This document shows, in pieces, positions 1 to 10,800 of a stretch of 64,000 nucleotides of DNA. Position 1 is the stretch's first letter. Every line of letters begins with the position of its first letter. A program made the translations under genes and the position numbers. The notes beneath the pieces are model-generated. The model saw only the letters and a list, made by a program, of their open reading frames with translations. It did no database searches and had not been told where the DNA came from. Source of the DNA: Dicyema japonicum (Eukaryota; Dicyemida; Rhombozoa; Dicyemidae); assembly GCA_011109175.1 (NCBI GenBank), contig RDEW01000013.1, positions 1,339,773 through 1,403,772 of the forward strand, read 5' to 3'.

Positions 1-1225
1 AACTCAGCGACAATTATGTCGACAGAGATCAAAACTAAATAATTTAATTGGGATAATGCTCACGTCATTCATAAATCTAAGGAAACCTATCCGTTCTTTA
101 CAACCTACCATTTTCGATTCATTTCCTTATCGTTTTTTTAAATGAAATTATTATTTCGAGTCTAGAGTAGAAATGTATGATTCAGTTGGCCAACCAGGAT
201 ATTACTTAAATCATGATAAATTTGAATTAATTAACACCAATTTTTATCCCCGATAAAGAACCGATTATGTTAGTAAAATGTTACTACTAAACTAAGCAAG
301 TGCCAAGTACATTGTACTTGTCCGCAAGTGCACTGCAGTCTGAAATAACAATATTAATTACATGTTTCACTTGTCTGCTTGCTGTTTTGAATATATATAC
401 CATTTTCCTCCGTATAAAAGTTATTATCTTTGAGATATAAATAAAATTCAGGTGCTTTATGTCTATACTAAATATAATATCATACGCCTCTGGAATACCG
501 AATGAATTCCTGCACACGATGACACTATATTATTATCATTAAAAATACTTATAATCGAACATGTCTGACACTAAATACTTGAATAACTTTATCTCTCTGG
601 AAAGTACTACATAAATTTGAAAAAAGTGTACACAACTCTAAGTGATGTTAAATGTCCAGCAAAATCGATTGAGACGTATACAAGGGAATTACACTCTCAA
701 AATTCCTATTAATTTAATAAATATATAACAAGTCGAATGGAAGATGGAAAAGTATATTTGTTTATATATTTTAAACTATCATCTAACCAACAGAAACTAT
801 AATAAGTAATATTAATACAATTCTTCACATGCAGTTCAATAACAGAAAAATTGCCAACATATATAATGTTTTGAATATTTAATCTATCAATATAAGAATA
901 ATTGAGTAGGCCAGAAAGATTACAATTACTCCAAAATCTAAATAATTAATATTTAATACAGATAATTGATCTATATTTTTACATCTCGACAATTTTTCTG
1001 TGTCAAAATGCCGAATGGAAGGGATAGGATGATGAAATTGAACATCTATAGGATAAATACCAAAATGATGAATATACTAGTAACCACAAGAAATTAAAAT
1101 TATTACATAAATTAAAGTCGTTATAATTAATAATAATTTTATTAAATAAACTATTTGATAAATAAAGAAAATTAAAAAATAATTTAATAAAATTCACTTA
1201 ATATACAGGGTTTTCCGATTTGTGT
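1..1225. other. AT-rich stretch without a recognisable gene
   Basis: Both strands are AT-rich and broken by stops. A minus-strand open frame of 76 codons (287-517) shows no family motif I recognise. I see no conserved exon, RNA gene or transposon terminus here. Confidence 0.5.
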
Positions 1226-1229
1226 AATT

Positions 1230-1345
1230 ACTTTACCATGAAGTTTGATAATTTGCCAAAATTACTAATATCTTTGCCAAAATGTTCAATAATTTTGTCA
1301 AAATGTTTAAAAATTGTGTCATAAAGTTTAATAACTTTTGAATAA
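1230..1345. repeat. Degenerate short tandem repeat (unit about 24 bp)
   Basis: Four to five imperfect copies of a unit of the form TTTGYCAAAATGTTYAATAA follow each other. The copies differ at several positions, so this is an old array. No coding or structural role is apparent. Confidence 0.5.
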
Positions 1346-1429
1346 TGTTAATTACAAAATGAGAATATAATTTTAAAGTGAATTCTGAAGAAAAATAAAT
1401 GTTGCTATACAAGGACAGTGTAATGATTA

Positions 1430-2110
1430 TACGGGTTCTATTTTCAAATACGGAATTTAAATCTGTGTTGTCTCAGAGCGCATTGCAAATTTAAAACGCA
1501 CATTGGAACTCCATAAGCTTATTCATTATAATCAATTCTCTTGTTTATTTGAAGCTATTCTTTGTTATCCAACAGCTAAAATTGTCCTATTTCTATATAG
1601 GAATTAAGATATGCGGATGACCTGATTTTGTTTTCGAGGAATCAATTATATCAGCATTGATCTTAAACATGCTGCTGTTGGGAGAGTTGTCCCTGAAATG
1701 AACAAAGAAAAACAGACTTAGTACAATCAAATTGGTATGATGAGATTTAGAGGATAGCAAAAAAAGTGGTTTTTGCATGACGATTTGTAAGAGGTTCAAC
1801 AAAGAAAGATATTCTCAACAATAGCACTGAATAGACAAAAATCGGCATTTCTGAGATCGTTCATGTTACAAGACAAGTAAAGTACGACTATACAATACTT
1901 TCGTCTTTTCCATACTTCTCTACATCTCGGAACGTGGGAACTAACTCGGACATGTTTTGATAACCTAAATGCTTTCCAAAGAAAACAACTAAGGACTTCA
2001 TACACTATCCAATCGTGATAAAAACGAAACTTAAACACAGCTTGAAGTCGGAGCATCTGAATAAAATTATTACAAGAACATCGATCTAAAACATGCTAAA
2101 ATAGCATTAG
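1430..2110 (+). pseudogene. RTE-like LINE reverse transcriptase fragment
   Basis: A frameshifted reverse transcriptase palm and thumb region. The catalytic box reads YADDLILF near 1609. Further downstream the stretch FGDNLNAFQRKQLR matches the DRLDAFHRTQLK block of the near-complete element at 22.9-25.9 kb. The upstream block around 1475-1560 aligns at nucleotide level with another copy at 9.77-9.86 kb. Endonuclease and fingers are missing and multiple stops interrupt it, so this is a 5'-truncated dead copy. Confidence 0.8.
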
Positions 2111-2699
2111 TCGACGCTAATGATGAACAAAGTCTCCGAAAATCGTTATCTTGTAAGAGCGTGGAGATGTCTAACAACCGGATTATCTGAGGGTGGTTCT
2201 TGGACGATTGAATCATTGGAGAAAGCCCTGAGAATGTCTGTTAAAAGTAACTACGATATCCCTACCGTAAAATTAGGTCATATTTTTATTTGATAGTAAA
2301 ATTAGGTCAACCGTTGAAGTGATTATATATATTATATGATGACAATAGATGCATTAGTGTCATACTTTTATTCGGAACCAAATGTGGATACCATTAGTGG
2401 ATACTTTCCTTGCTCTTATTCTTTGTAACTATCAGGAACCGTGGAGGTATGGACATATTCCTTAATGATCTAGACATATTCCTTAATGAACTAAATGTTT
2501 GTTTTTGAAAAAAAGTTCCTGAGAGCAATGAGAATTGAAGAAGACTTGTCTCAAACGACTGGCAGTTATTCAACGAATATTGGTTGAGTTTTTATTTATG
2601 TGACGAGATTGGCAATTTTCTGACGATGGATATGTAAATAGCAGCCTCGTTCGGTCTCTGTACTGTTGCTATACTGTTGCTAGACTTTTCGTTTATGAA

Positions 2700-3430
2700 A
2701 AATTCAAATAATAGTAATGGAAACGTCTCAGTTGTGGTTAATGTTACAGATAAAAGCCTTAGAAATAACTAGGTTGCAAATATAATTTCTGACTTGGATT
2801 CTGCGGCTGTGCCCAAAGTGAACCGACGTTTTACAAGGGACTTTATATTCTGCTTTAACAGCTCAGAAGATGCTAGCTTATTTGAATGGGATCTCAATGC
2901 AAAGTTGTCTTTTGGGGATAATGGACACGAACATAGACGAACTAAGTTGCCACCTTCGTAAATTGTATTAAAAAATTTACCAACGTGGTAGAACTTGAAG
3001 AGCTTAATGAATTCCTCTCTACAATTATATCTTCAGAGTTCATTATTAAAAGATTTGCAAAAACTTGCAGAAAGATTACCTATGGCAAAACTAATAATAG
3101 AAAACTGTGGAGAAGCTCAGTCTTTAATTAGACTTGGTTTTAAAATTGGTTTCTCACAAGTCACTGCTGAATGGTTTAAAAAACCTGAACTCCAATGCTT
3201 TCGCTGCCAGTTATTCGGTCATATTGCGCGTTTTTGCAGAAACGTTGAAAGATGCTTGATTTGCTCAGGAAACCAGAGAAGGTCGGAGTGTCAATTTGAC
3301 TCAAAGAACGGTAAAATTCATTATCTGTGGAGCAACTAATTACTTGGCTAACTACGGAAGTTGCTCTTGTGCAAAAACAGCTAATAAACTCAAGATAGAA
3401 AAAATTCTTGTTTCAAAGTAAACCTCGCAT
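2700..3430 (+). pseudogene. LINE ORF1 (gag-like, zinc knuckle) remnant
   Basis: The longest open part is 2995-3339. It contains a perfect CX2CX4HX4C knuckle, CFRCQLFGHIARFC, followed by CLICSGNQRRSEC, a CX2CX3HX4C knuckle in which the histidine is Gln. Paired knuckles spaced like this are typical of ORF1 of Jockey/R1/I-type LINEs, which encode the RNA-binding RNP protein. The region upstream (2700-2990) continues the similarity with stops. A frameshift near 3300 leads into IICGATNYLANYGSCSC, a third Cys-rich segment. No matching ORF2 follows in frame. Confidence 0.8.
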
Positions 3431-4025
3431 TGAAAGTGTTGCTAAATGATGTAATGTTCCAGGAAGATCGGTGACAATAAAAATTCGACCAAGTTAACAC
3501 GAACAGAATGAAATCCGATCACTCCTAAGATTACGACCTCGGATCTTGGAATGCAGACGGCTGGTCCAACTTGACAGTGGATCCCTACACAGTCAGTAAG
3601 TTAATCAGCGAATCCAAAAGATCCGAATGACGAGAAGAGCCCACGGTGGACAGAAATATTCAGGAAGAGGAACGTTTTCACAATATTGTTGAACAATTAT
3701 CTAAAAATATTAAAACATGACAAGATCGAAGAAGAATGCTATGTTTTACTTGGCCTGGTTACCCTCCTAAGAAAAGAGGACAGCCACCAAATAAATATGG
3801 AAAGAGGAGATTTTTTCTCAGCATATAAATAAATTAATGAATTGGGGGCAATGTAGTTTGCTTCGTTATATAAAAATTTGAAAGGAAAAATGAGACGATG
3901 TTGAGATTCACAAGATTCTTACCGTCTTAAAGAGAGGATCAAGTCTATAAAAAGAGTATTGATCGAAGTATCAAAAAGTTTTGAACAAGATAGATGGAGG
4001 AGAGAATGCTCCAGGCTCTATCGTA
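3430..4025. other. LINE-like debris, unassigned
   Basis: A short plus-strand stretch (about 3540-3720) reads like LINE protein (SWNADGWSNL and then charged sequence) but is broken by stops and too short to place. Nothing else is recognised up to the SINE at 4031. Confidence 0.35.
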
Positions 4026-4030
4026 ATAAT

Positions 4031-4335
4031 CCTGTCGGGCTTAAGTGGCTTAGGTTACGGGTTCGATTCTCGCTGCTGTTCACCTGATGGAAGGTTCCGC
4101 GCATCTACGATGCAGAAAGGGTTTGACGAGTGACGCCGTCATCAGTGGATACTCACTGCGGAATTGAATTGTTTAGAAAGGACCCACACACAAGAAAAAA
4201 AAGAAGTGAAGATCATTCCTTGGTTCTACGATTAGTTAAAAATTAACTGTTCTTTACTTAAATAAAGTGTGTGTCCTGGCTATGCGGAGCTATAAATACT
4301 ATGGCTCTCGTGAAAAAAATTAAAAAAAATAAATT
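4031..4335 (+). mobile_element. tRNA-derived SINE, copy 2 (5'-shortened)
   Basis: Closely matches the complete copy at 37665-37981 from the B box (GGTTCGATTCTC) through the 3' end (GGAGCTATAAATA, then TATGGCTCTCGTG and an A-rich tail). The A-box half of the tRNA-like head is missing. It abuts directly the non-autonomous element that starts near 4336, so two retroposons are stacked head to tail. Confidence 0.85.
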
Positions 4336-4690
4336 GTTGAGATTTTTCGAAAACCGCGTGGCGCCATGTGGTGGTGCGTGGTTAATTGGTAAGTTTTTTG
4401 CTTGCTTGTCTCTTCCTCTTCTCTCTTCCTATTATAGTGGCGTCATGTGTTCCACCTGTCTAGGTGACGCCCAGTGCCAGGCGGGAACGAAAAAGGATCA
4501 TTTGCTCTCCCGCACTCCACTGGAAGGGTTTCCACAACTGATATTGTGAAAGTTCAAGATCGTCTAACCTTTTATGTTGATTCCGGATAGACTCTTTCTG
4601 TAGAAGTGGAAACTGGATACACTTAATTAGTTGTTTACTTTAACTTTTTTCTCGGTGTGTCCGGCTTAATAAATAATAAAAATAAATCTC
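4336..4690 (+). mobile_element. Non-autonomous retroelement T1 with LINE-like 3' tail, copy a
   Basis: About 350 bp, GC-richer than its surroundings. The 5' part begins near CCGCGTGGCGCCATGTGG. The last 75 bp run from GGATACACTTAATTAGTTG through TCTCGGTGTGTCCGG to (TAA)n-like sequence. Related copies lie at 38766-39100 (-), 54108-54310 (+) and 56975-57235 (-). The tail resembles the 3' end of the GIT-stop LINE (see 15765-16394), as expected for a SINE mobilised by that LINE. A convincing internal pol III promoter was not found, so it could instead be an internally deleted LINE. Confidence 0.75.
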
Positions 4691-4699
4691 AGTTTCTAA

Positions 4700-5200
4700 T
4701 TCATACTGATCTGCCCTACGTTATTTCCTTACTATTCTTCCGATCAACGTGAAACAGCAACTAAATAGCGTCATGTCACTACAGGATATTCTGAGATGGG
4801 AATGTCTGGAGAATGTAAGAACTTGTCGTAAGAAACATAGTAAACTGATGCTTACCAAGGAAAACCAAGATCTTTTAATAAAATCTATTTTAGATTGAAG
4901 TTTTAGTATTTTTATGTGAGAGTTTTAGTCATTTTGTGCGAATGGTGAAGCTGCTATGTGAACGTAAACTGCATTCTCTCCTCGTTGGGGACTGGGGAAA
5001 CAGTTAATGAGTTTGATGAATCTGTTGCGCTGGCTGTATCTTCAGAATATTCAGAATTATTCACGGAGTAGTCGACGATCGATTTATCCAGAGAAAGAAT
5101 CGCACCTTAAAAGGCGATTATCGTCTCGCATTTGTATAATTCGTAGAGACCCGTTTTCTATATTCTTCTGACAGTGGATGCTTAAGATTGTCCACAGCTA
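4700..5200. other. No recognisable feature
   Basis: Neither strand holds an open frame with family motifs, and no splice-consistent exon series was found. Confidence 0.4.
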
Positions 5201-5204
5201 ATTT

Positions 5205-5760
5205 CCGTGTTGATTATTTTTTAACAATCCAAGACCGCGTTAAACCAAGCTAATTATCACGTGATCCAGATGCATAGAAACAACGACCTCATCTTTACAC
5301 CGTGTTCTTGTCTAGAAACAACGACCTCACAACGTACAGAACAGCTGACTGATTTTTCTTTGATCTGGAGTCTAGTCTCATGAGGGCTTCCAGAAACGTA
5401 TATTTGGTTCGGTAATCTCCACAAATCCAAAGTTTCGTTACTCTGAAAGCCTTTTTTGTATTTCCTCGATCTTCCTTTTATTGACGGTCTCTCGAGCCGC
5501 ATGCATATGAAGAAATTGCTCGATACTGCCTTTACAAGTTCATTAGGAGCGGGTGATTACTACTCTTCCATATTCCCGATAAACATTTTAATACTTTCAG
5601 TTTTTTCTCGCATTTCAAAAGAATGTTAACTAAGTGAGGTGTCAGACAGAGTCCATAACAAGTATCACACCCAAAGTCCCTTAACATCTGTTTAAAGGGA
5701 TGACTTTTCCATTTTTTTATTTCACCTACGTTCATAAGAGCCGTTCAGTTCCTTGCAAAA
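5205..5760 (-). pseudogene. GIT-stop (Jockey/CR1-like) LINE 3' fragment
   Basis: The reading starts with KKLKVLKCLSG, a thumb-region motif of Jockey/CR1-type reverse transcriptases, shifts frame once and ends CIWIT-stop near 5257. The downstream tail (5205-5256 on the minus strand) matches the tail of the insertion at 41216-41410. The catalytic domain is absent: a 5'-truncated copy. Confidence 0.65.
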
Positions 5761-6104
5761 ATTCGCAATTTTCCATTTTTTGGTGTCAGAGTATCAAGTT
5801 ACATGCTTCTTATATCATTTAAAAGTATTTGTATGTCAATCAACACAAGTGACGAGGTAACGCACTTGACTTAAAGTTAATTTTCCTAAGATAGGCCCTT
5901 CATGAAACATTTGAATGAGTACCCAGGATGTAGATTTTATGTTAGTTATGTCCTTTTTGATACAAATTCAATACGCCTGATTTTACCGTACCGTAATTCC
6001 TTTCAGTCGCTGTTGAAACGCTTAATCCATTCCAACACCATGTTCTTAACTTCCAGATAAGTTACAAGTAAATTAAGTATCATGTAGATTATTTTCCCTT
6101 GATG

Positions 6105-6350
6105 AGGGCAAATGAGAAGAAATACGAAGTGCTACGCGACCGATTTGCGTTCTACCCCATTGTTGTTGAGATGACTGGAGGAATAAGTATGAAATTGTTT
6201 CGTTTCATAAAGAAGTTTGGACGCCTAGCTACACTAAAAAGCCACGACGCATGAGACCCGGAGGTTTTTCCAGATGATCTATGTTGCAATGTTCAGAGGC
6301 AACGGAACGTCGGTAATGTCGGTTGGGACCACGTTTGATAGATTTTTGTG
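6105..6350 (+). pseudogene. C-terminal fragment of zinc-knuckle/RPDG LINE
   Basis: The translated stretch KYEVLRDRFAFYPIVVEM followed by TGGISMKLFRFI matches the extreme C-terminal region of the elements at 56520-56820 and 57310-57970 (KYGEIGDRYRFVPVPIET in the latter). Only about 80 codons remain, closed by stops. Confidence 0.65.
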
Positions 6351-6855
6351 TTAATTAATTTATTAATTTCGTAATTTCCTTCGTTAACGGTAATAAATCG
6401 AACAATGAAAAAAACTTGTTGAAAGAATTATAGACAATTTTGCCAGTTGTTCTTTCATTCATAAAAATAATAGCAAATAATCTTCCTTGACAGTTATATC
6501 ATGGAAGATTAAACGGAAAAATACACATAGTTTCGCGATATCAATCGTATCGTTTCGTTAAAACTCAATCGATTGCGATCGACCGGTTGGCCCCTGATGT
6601 AGATGAATCAACTTTTTTAGTGTCCTATGTCAGCTGATACAGAAACAAGATACAATTGCTAATTGGTATTTTAAACTGTCGGATAAATTTTGACTTTTCT
6701 TAGAGTTTATTTTCATTAATGAATTTTTCTTTGTGTTTTTTAATCATTTTCTATTACTGACATCTTGGCACACATCTGCACGATTATCAAATAAATATAA
6801 AAATTTTTAAAAATATATTTGAATAAAAACTGAGAAATAAAAATATTTAAGACAT

Positions 6856-6877
6856 GCCAACATGGCCGAGCGGTCTA
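6856..6877 (+). tRNA. 5' half of a tRNA (Leu/Ser type), truncated
   Basis: The 22 nt read as a 7-nt acceptor strand (GCCAACA), TG at 8-9 and the start of a D arm with the eukaryotic A box GGCCGAGCGGTCTA, typical of class II tRNA genes. The sequence then changes to TTATTATTA and LINE sequence, so no anticodon or T arm is present. Confidence 0.55.
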
Positions 6878-6879
6878 TT

Positions 6880-7345
6880 ATTATTAATCCCAGGCTCAGA
6901 ATCTATCATATCAACCTGTGCAAAGAAGATCAATTTTGTAAAAGCCTTCCTTTGGAACTGTGGAGGAATTTATCCGCCAGGTATCGGGACCCTCTACAAG
7001 CAGTATGTCGAGCCAACAATAGGCTATGCATGTGCTGCATGTGGATCTAACCTGTCGGCAACGAACCTAACAAAAATTCAAGAGATCCAGTCAAGAGCAA
7101 TAAAATCCTGGAAAAATATACAGATAAAGAAATTGCCCCCAGAGCACTCGAGTCGATCATAGAGGCAACTGGAGGCAATTTTAAAAGAGGAGGGGAAAAA
7201 GACCCCCGTCTGTATAGAAAATGTGTGGGATCACGGTCGGAGTATGGAGAAAAAATGGCCCGATTATTAAGAGATGCCGGGATCACCTGAATATTAGTTA
7301 GTGGTTAAGACGGTGTTTCTTTGGCTTAAATAATAATAATCTCAG
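6880..7345 (+). pseudogene. GIT-stop LINE 3' fragment inserted after a tRNA half
   Basis: Encodes a reverse transcriptase thumb/C-terminal region: KQYVEPTIGYACAACG and SNLSATNL, close to KQYIEPTIGYPHGA in the copy at 30.1-30.9 kb. After a frameshift it ends LLRDAGIT-stop (stop 7288-7290). A short 3' UTR follows and ends in TAA repeats near 7330. Truncated at the 5' end. Confidence 0.8.
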
Positions 7346-7399
7346 GCTTGCCATTGTAAGCCTAGCACAAACAATCATAACTAACTAATCCAAGGAAAG

Positions 7400-7755
7400 A
7401 ACCATAGAAAGAACATCTGCTTGTGCCCATCGAATCCATCTTCCAATCTTCATTACAGGCTTCCGCTTCCGAAGAGAGGTGGGGAAGTAGGTCCACCCTC
7501 TTACATTTTTGTCCCACGTCCTACCGTCGCGAACATCATTTCATTCTTTAGCGGAATAGTTTTCATAATGCAATCTTCATCAGAGGATTTGGTCACGGAG
7601 AAAGGTAGGAAGATCCCTTTTAACTACTTTGTCGTGCCAGAAGGACTCGTCGCCTCACGAGTGGGATCTGGTTGACAGGATTTGACCTTCGCTGAAAGCT
7701 CCATTTTTCGGATTCGAATCCACGACCTTCAGATCAGATGTCATCAGACGTTAAC
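7400..7755. other. Unassigned; tRNA-like promoter remnants on the minus strand
   Basis: No protein family recognised at 7400-7680. On the minus strand, 7770 to about 7695 reads like tRNA sequence: a D-arm-like GGCTGAAAGTTAACG and a B box GGATTCGAATCC. Its stems do not close, so it may be a SINE head or a dead tRNA. Confidence 0.35.
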
Positions 7756-7759
7756 TTTC

Positions 7760-7837
7760 AGCCAGAAGGCCCCGTCTAAGGCGGCAGCTTTAAGTGCTTT
7801 CATCTTCGGATGTGTGGTTTCGAATTCCACTGTTGCT
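7760..7837 (+). tRNA. tRNA-Leu(UAA)-like gene or pseudogene
   Basis: A class II tRNA fold can be drawn. The D stem is GCC/GGC. The anticodon loop TTTAAGT carries TAA. A perfect 4-bp long variable arm CATC-TTCG-GATG follows, then a T arm with loop TTCGAAT. The acceptor stem has two mismatches, the anticodon stem one, and the T stem one at its loop end. That leaves a degraded tRNA-Leu gene or a tRNA-derived repeat as alternatives. Confidence 0.45.
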
Positions 7838-7839
7838 AT

Positions 7840-8705
7840 TTAATATTTAACAAATTATTTTATATTTTTATTTCATTTTTAATTGTTTCCCTTCTGGAAC
7901 AGGACTAGCTACGAAATTAAATAGCCATTCGTCTCTGGATTGACCTTTGAGTGCTTCATTCGTGCCAATGAATCTATTGTGGACTGCAAAGGACTTCAAC
8001 CGTCTCATGTAGTGGCTTGTTCTCGAGGAATTTTGTTGTCAAGCGTTCTTTTGAAGTTTCTAAATTTCCGTCACTCTGGAACCCGTAGTCCTGCATCGTG
8101 GACATGGGAAGCACTCGTACAAAGGTAACATTCACACCCTTCTCTCGGGAAAATAATTTATTTGGGATCTGGCCTGTACTGAAACCTTTCCCAGTCGAAA
8201 CTTCATGATTCTGTTTTGAAAGTTAGGGAGGCTGCTTGAACTTTCGATAATTTCAAAATAAGAAAATACGATAAACCTCATTGTGTAGCAAAAACAGATG
8301 TTTTGACAAGAATGTAATGTTTAAGGAGATAACGACATATTCTCCCGAAATTATTTACCACAATAGTGACACGGAATTATTTGTTAAATTAAATTTTTTA
8401 TTCCAAGAAACAAAATAAGTGATTCCGACAAGCTACATAATCCATCATTGATCTTGCACCACCTCATTGGGAATTGGTTGTTTCATGATCATTTGGATAT
8501 GTCTCCTCGGTTATTCATTCAGATTAGTATCAAGAAGGGTTCAGAATCATGTTCTATTTGTCTGAGATTACTTTTCTCTAACTCCAAAAACTTTTTTTAG
8601 AGTAGCCGCACTTTTCTGATCATTAAATTAACAAGTTTATTAAATTTAAATTAATTTAAATTTTTATTTGAATATAATAAAATTTAATTCACAATTAGAA
8701 CAATT
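7840..8705. other. No recognisable feature
   Basis: A 62-codon open frame (7940-8128) has no family signature. The last 150 bases before the LAMP-like copy A are very AT-rich and may hold its promoter, but no element is identifiable. Confidence 0.4.
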
Positions 8706-8714
8706 GCTGTGAGA

Positions 8715-9460
8715 ATGATCCATTTACTAGGTTTGCGAAATAAATTAACAATAGGAATATATGCGTGCTTAGTAAGCAGTAGATATGTGATGTTTAACAT
8801 TGAAACTTTTAAAACGTCGCATAATAATACAACAATGTGGGGTGTGAAGAAAAAAAACCAAGTTGTAACGTTATTCAGTGGAATAATTGAATTTTCATAT
8901 AAAATTAATAATACTGTAATCACATTATATTTAATAAAGACGAAATATGAAAATTTTAATAATGCGATTTTCAAATTCCGAGCAATAGGACGTTTTGATT
9001 ATATCCTCACATGGGAGAAAAATGATATATCTTTTTTAATATTCGTTAATTTCATATCACCTAATGTATGTGACGTTTCTTGGGGATTAATATGGGTTTC
9101 CACTGATATAAATCATTTTGTTCATTATAGAAACATTTCAAATAGCGGTTATCATAACTGCAGTGAAAAAACTATAATTTTGCCTAAAAATAGAATTATA
9201 AAAATAAAAGATTTGAAATTCCAAATAGCAAAAACAGATAATAACAATATATTTACTGGAAATGGTAGTCTATGATAACCGACATTTAGACCTCGGGTGT
9301 GATTTTGAACGAAATTTAGGATCGATGTCAACACCACATTTGAATAAAAAAGTAAAGACAACAACTCAAGATCATATAAAAAGTACTATGAAATAAAATG
9401 TAATTTTTTAGAATTTAAAGAACAAAAATTAAAAGATTATGGAGTCTTCATTAATTAGTA
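8715..9460 (+). CDS. LAMP-like lysosomal membrane protein, copy A (3' end degraded)
   Basis: Exons as read: 8715-8730, 8755-8915, 8940-9264, 9290-9382, then 9412 onward. Introns are 24, 24, 25 and 29 nt, all GT...AG, at the same positions and phases (1, 0, 1, 1) as in copies B-D. The start ATG at 8715 gives a short hydrophobic leader (MIHLLGIYACLVSS). The ectodomain shows VTLFSGIIEFSYKINN, a YHNCSEK block and AKTDNNNIFTGNG, then GCDFE. This order resembles the membrane-proximal luminal domain of metazoan LAMPs: YxC, beta strand, Cys, hinge, TM. The final exon reads into a stop before a clean transmembrane helix, though a hydrophobic LVILGLIIIMGSF follows in the same frame, so the 3' end is probably damaged. 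LAMP assignment is by pattern, not by search. Confidence 0.6.
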
Positions 9461-9739
9461 ATTGGTTATTTTGGGTTTAATTATAATAATGGGTTCATTC
9501 ACTATTATCTCATATTAGGTGGACTAATTAAGTAATTTTATTTTATTAGCGACAAAACAGTTGACAACCTTTTTGGCTGACGTGAAGTCACTCAACTGCA
9601 CGAATGTATACAACAAAGCGTGGAAAAATCACGAAATGTAATGTACTAAGAAATTAAAATTTTTACTCAAATCTAGCCTTGGTGATGGGTCATAAACGTC
9701 CTTCTCTTCATTTTCCTCGCAGGCTTTGTAACGCAAAAG

Positions 9740-10450
9740 TTGAACACGTCGTAGGAATGAAACTGAAATTGTTGGGTTGGCTCAGAGCGCGCTCGCATAT
9801 TTAAGATGCACATTCACTCTTCAAAGTGACTCATTATTACCAATTCTCTGTTATTTATCTGTAAGTGCTCTTCGTGATCTGAGAGCTAAATTATATCTTA
9901 CTTCAATCTAGGAATTAATATATGCGGATGACCTAGATTTAGTTTTGAGAACATCTATATCAAAATTTCTTTCAATCATTCTCCTTTAGTGTTTGGAGAG
10001 TTGTTCCTGAAAATAAAGAACAAAAACCGAGCTTTTAAAATCAAATGGAAGCAAACCTACCGATGAGAGTTGGAGAGCAAAAAAATCGGGTCTTTGCTTG
10101 GAGACGGGGAAGATCTTCAACGAAAAAAGATTTTGTCAACAATAGCACTGAATAGACTACAATAAGATAAGTTCATGTTTTAGACCAGTGAAGTACGACT
10201 ATATAATGTTTCGTTCAACCCTTATTGCTCTACAACTCGAAAAAGTGGGGACTAACTGGAATGTGTTTATAACTTGAATGCTTATCACAGAAAGCACATA
10301 TTCCGGGTGAGTAATACCTTTCAAGTTTAAGATAATATGGAATCAAACTTCCTCTGCTCAGGGACTTTCAGAAGGAAGTCACTAACCACTTTGCAATCAA
10401 TAATGAACGTCGATCTAAAATAAGTTAAAATGGCATTAAAAGATAACTTC
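9740..10450 (+). pseudogene. RTE-like LINE reverse transcriptase fragment
   Basis: Degenerate palm and thumb of the same element as at 1430-2110. The catalytic box reads YADDLDLVL near 9923. TDESWRAKKSGLCLETGK matches SDESWRKQKKVGSLLGDS of the near-complete copy at 25.2 kb. No endonuclease domain is present and stops are frequent. Confidence 0.8.
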
Positions 10451-10654
10451 AAAAGGTTTTGTAAACATTCAATAATCAACTTATGCAAAACAAAAGTTTA
10501 AGTAACCTAATGATTTTTTAAAAAATTGATTTGAAAGTCACAAGTCTTTTAAAAAAGTTGAGAATTTTATCTTTTTGAGATATTTTCTAACAACAAACTA
10601 AACTTGTTCAATTGAACGCGACATCAAATTAGTTAATCTTGATGACACTCAAAT

Positions 10655-10800
10655 ATTTTATTATTATTCCCCAGCAACATTACGGTAAATGAGAATGAGT
10701 ATCCAATCTAACTAAAAGATCACAGACTGACATGAGAACTCGAAATTGGTGGGACAAGATTCTCGAACCGCTCTCTATAACAGGAGAGAAGTCTTTTTAT
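10655..10800 (-). mobile_element. 3' end of a GIT-stop LINE (degenerate)
   Basis: The minus-strand reading RAVRESCPTNFEFSC ends VIF-stop near 10705 and runs into a TAATAATAA-type tail. The same Arg-Ala-Val-x-Glu-Ser signature and tail occur at 44655-44850 and 59510-59610, where the ends are GIT-stop and EIT-stop. A very short 5'-truncated insertion. Confidence 0.55.

Noticed and set aside
7690-7770. Functional minus-strand tRNA gene
   Set aside because: A and B box-like sequences are present but the acceptor and anticodon stems do not pair.
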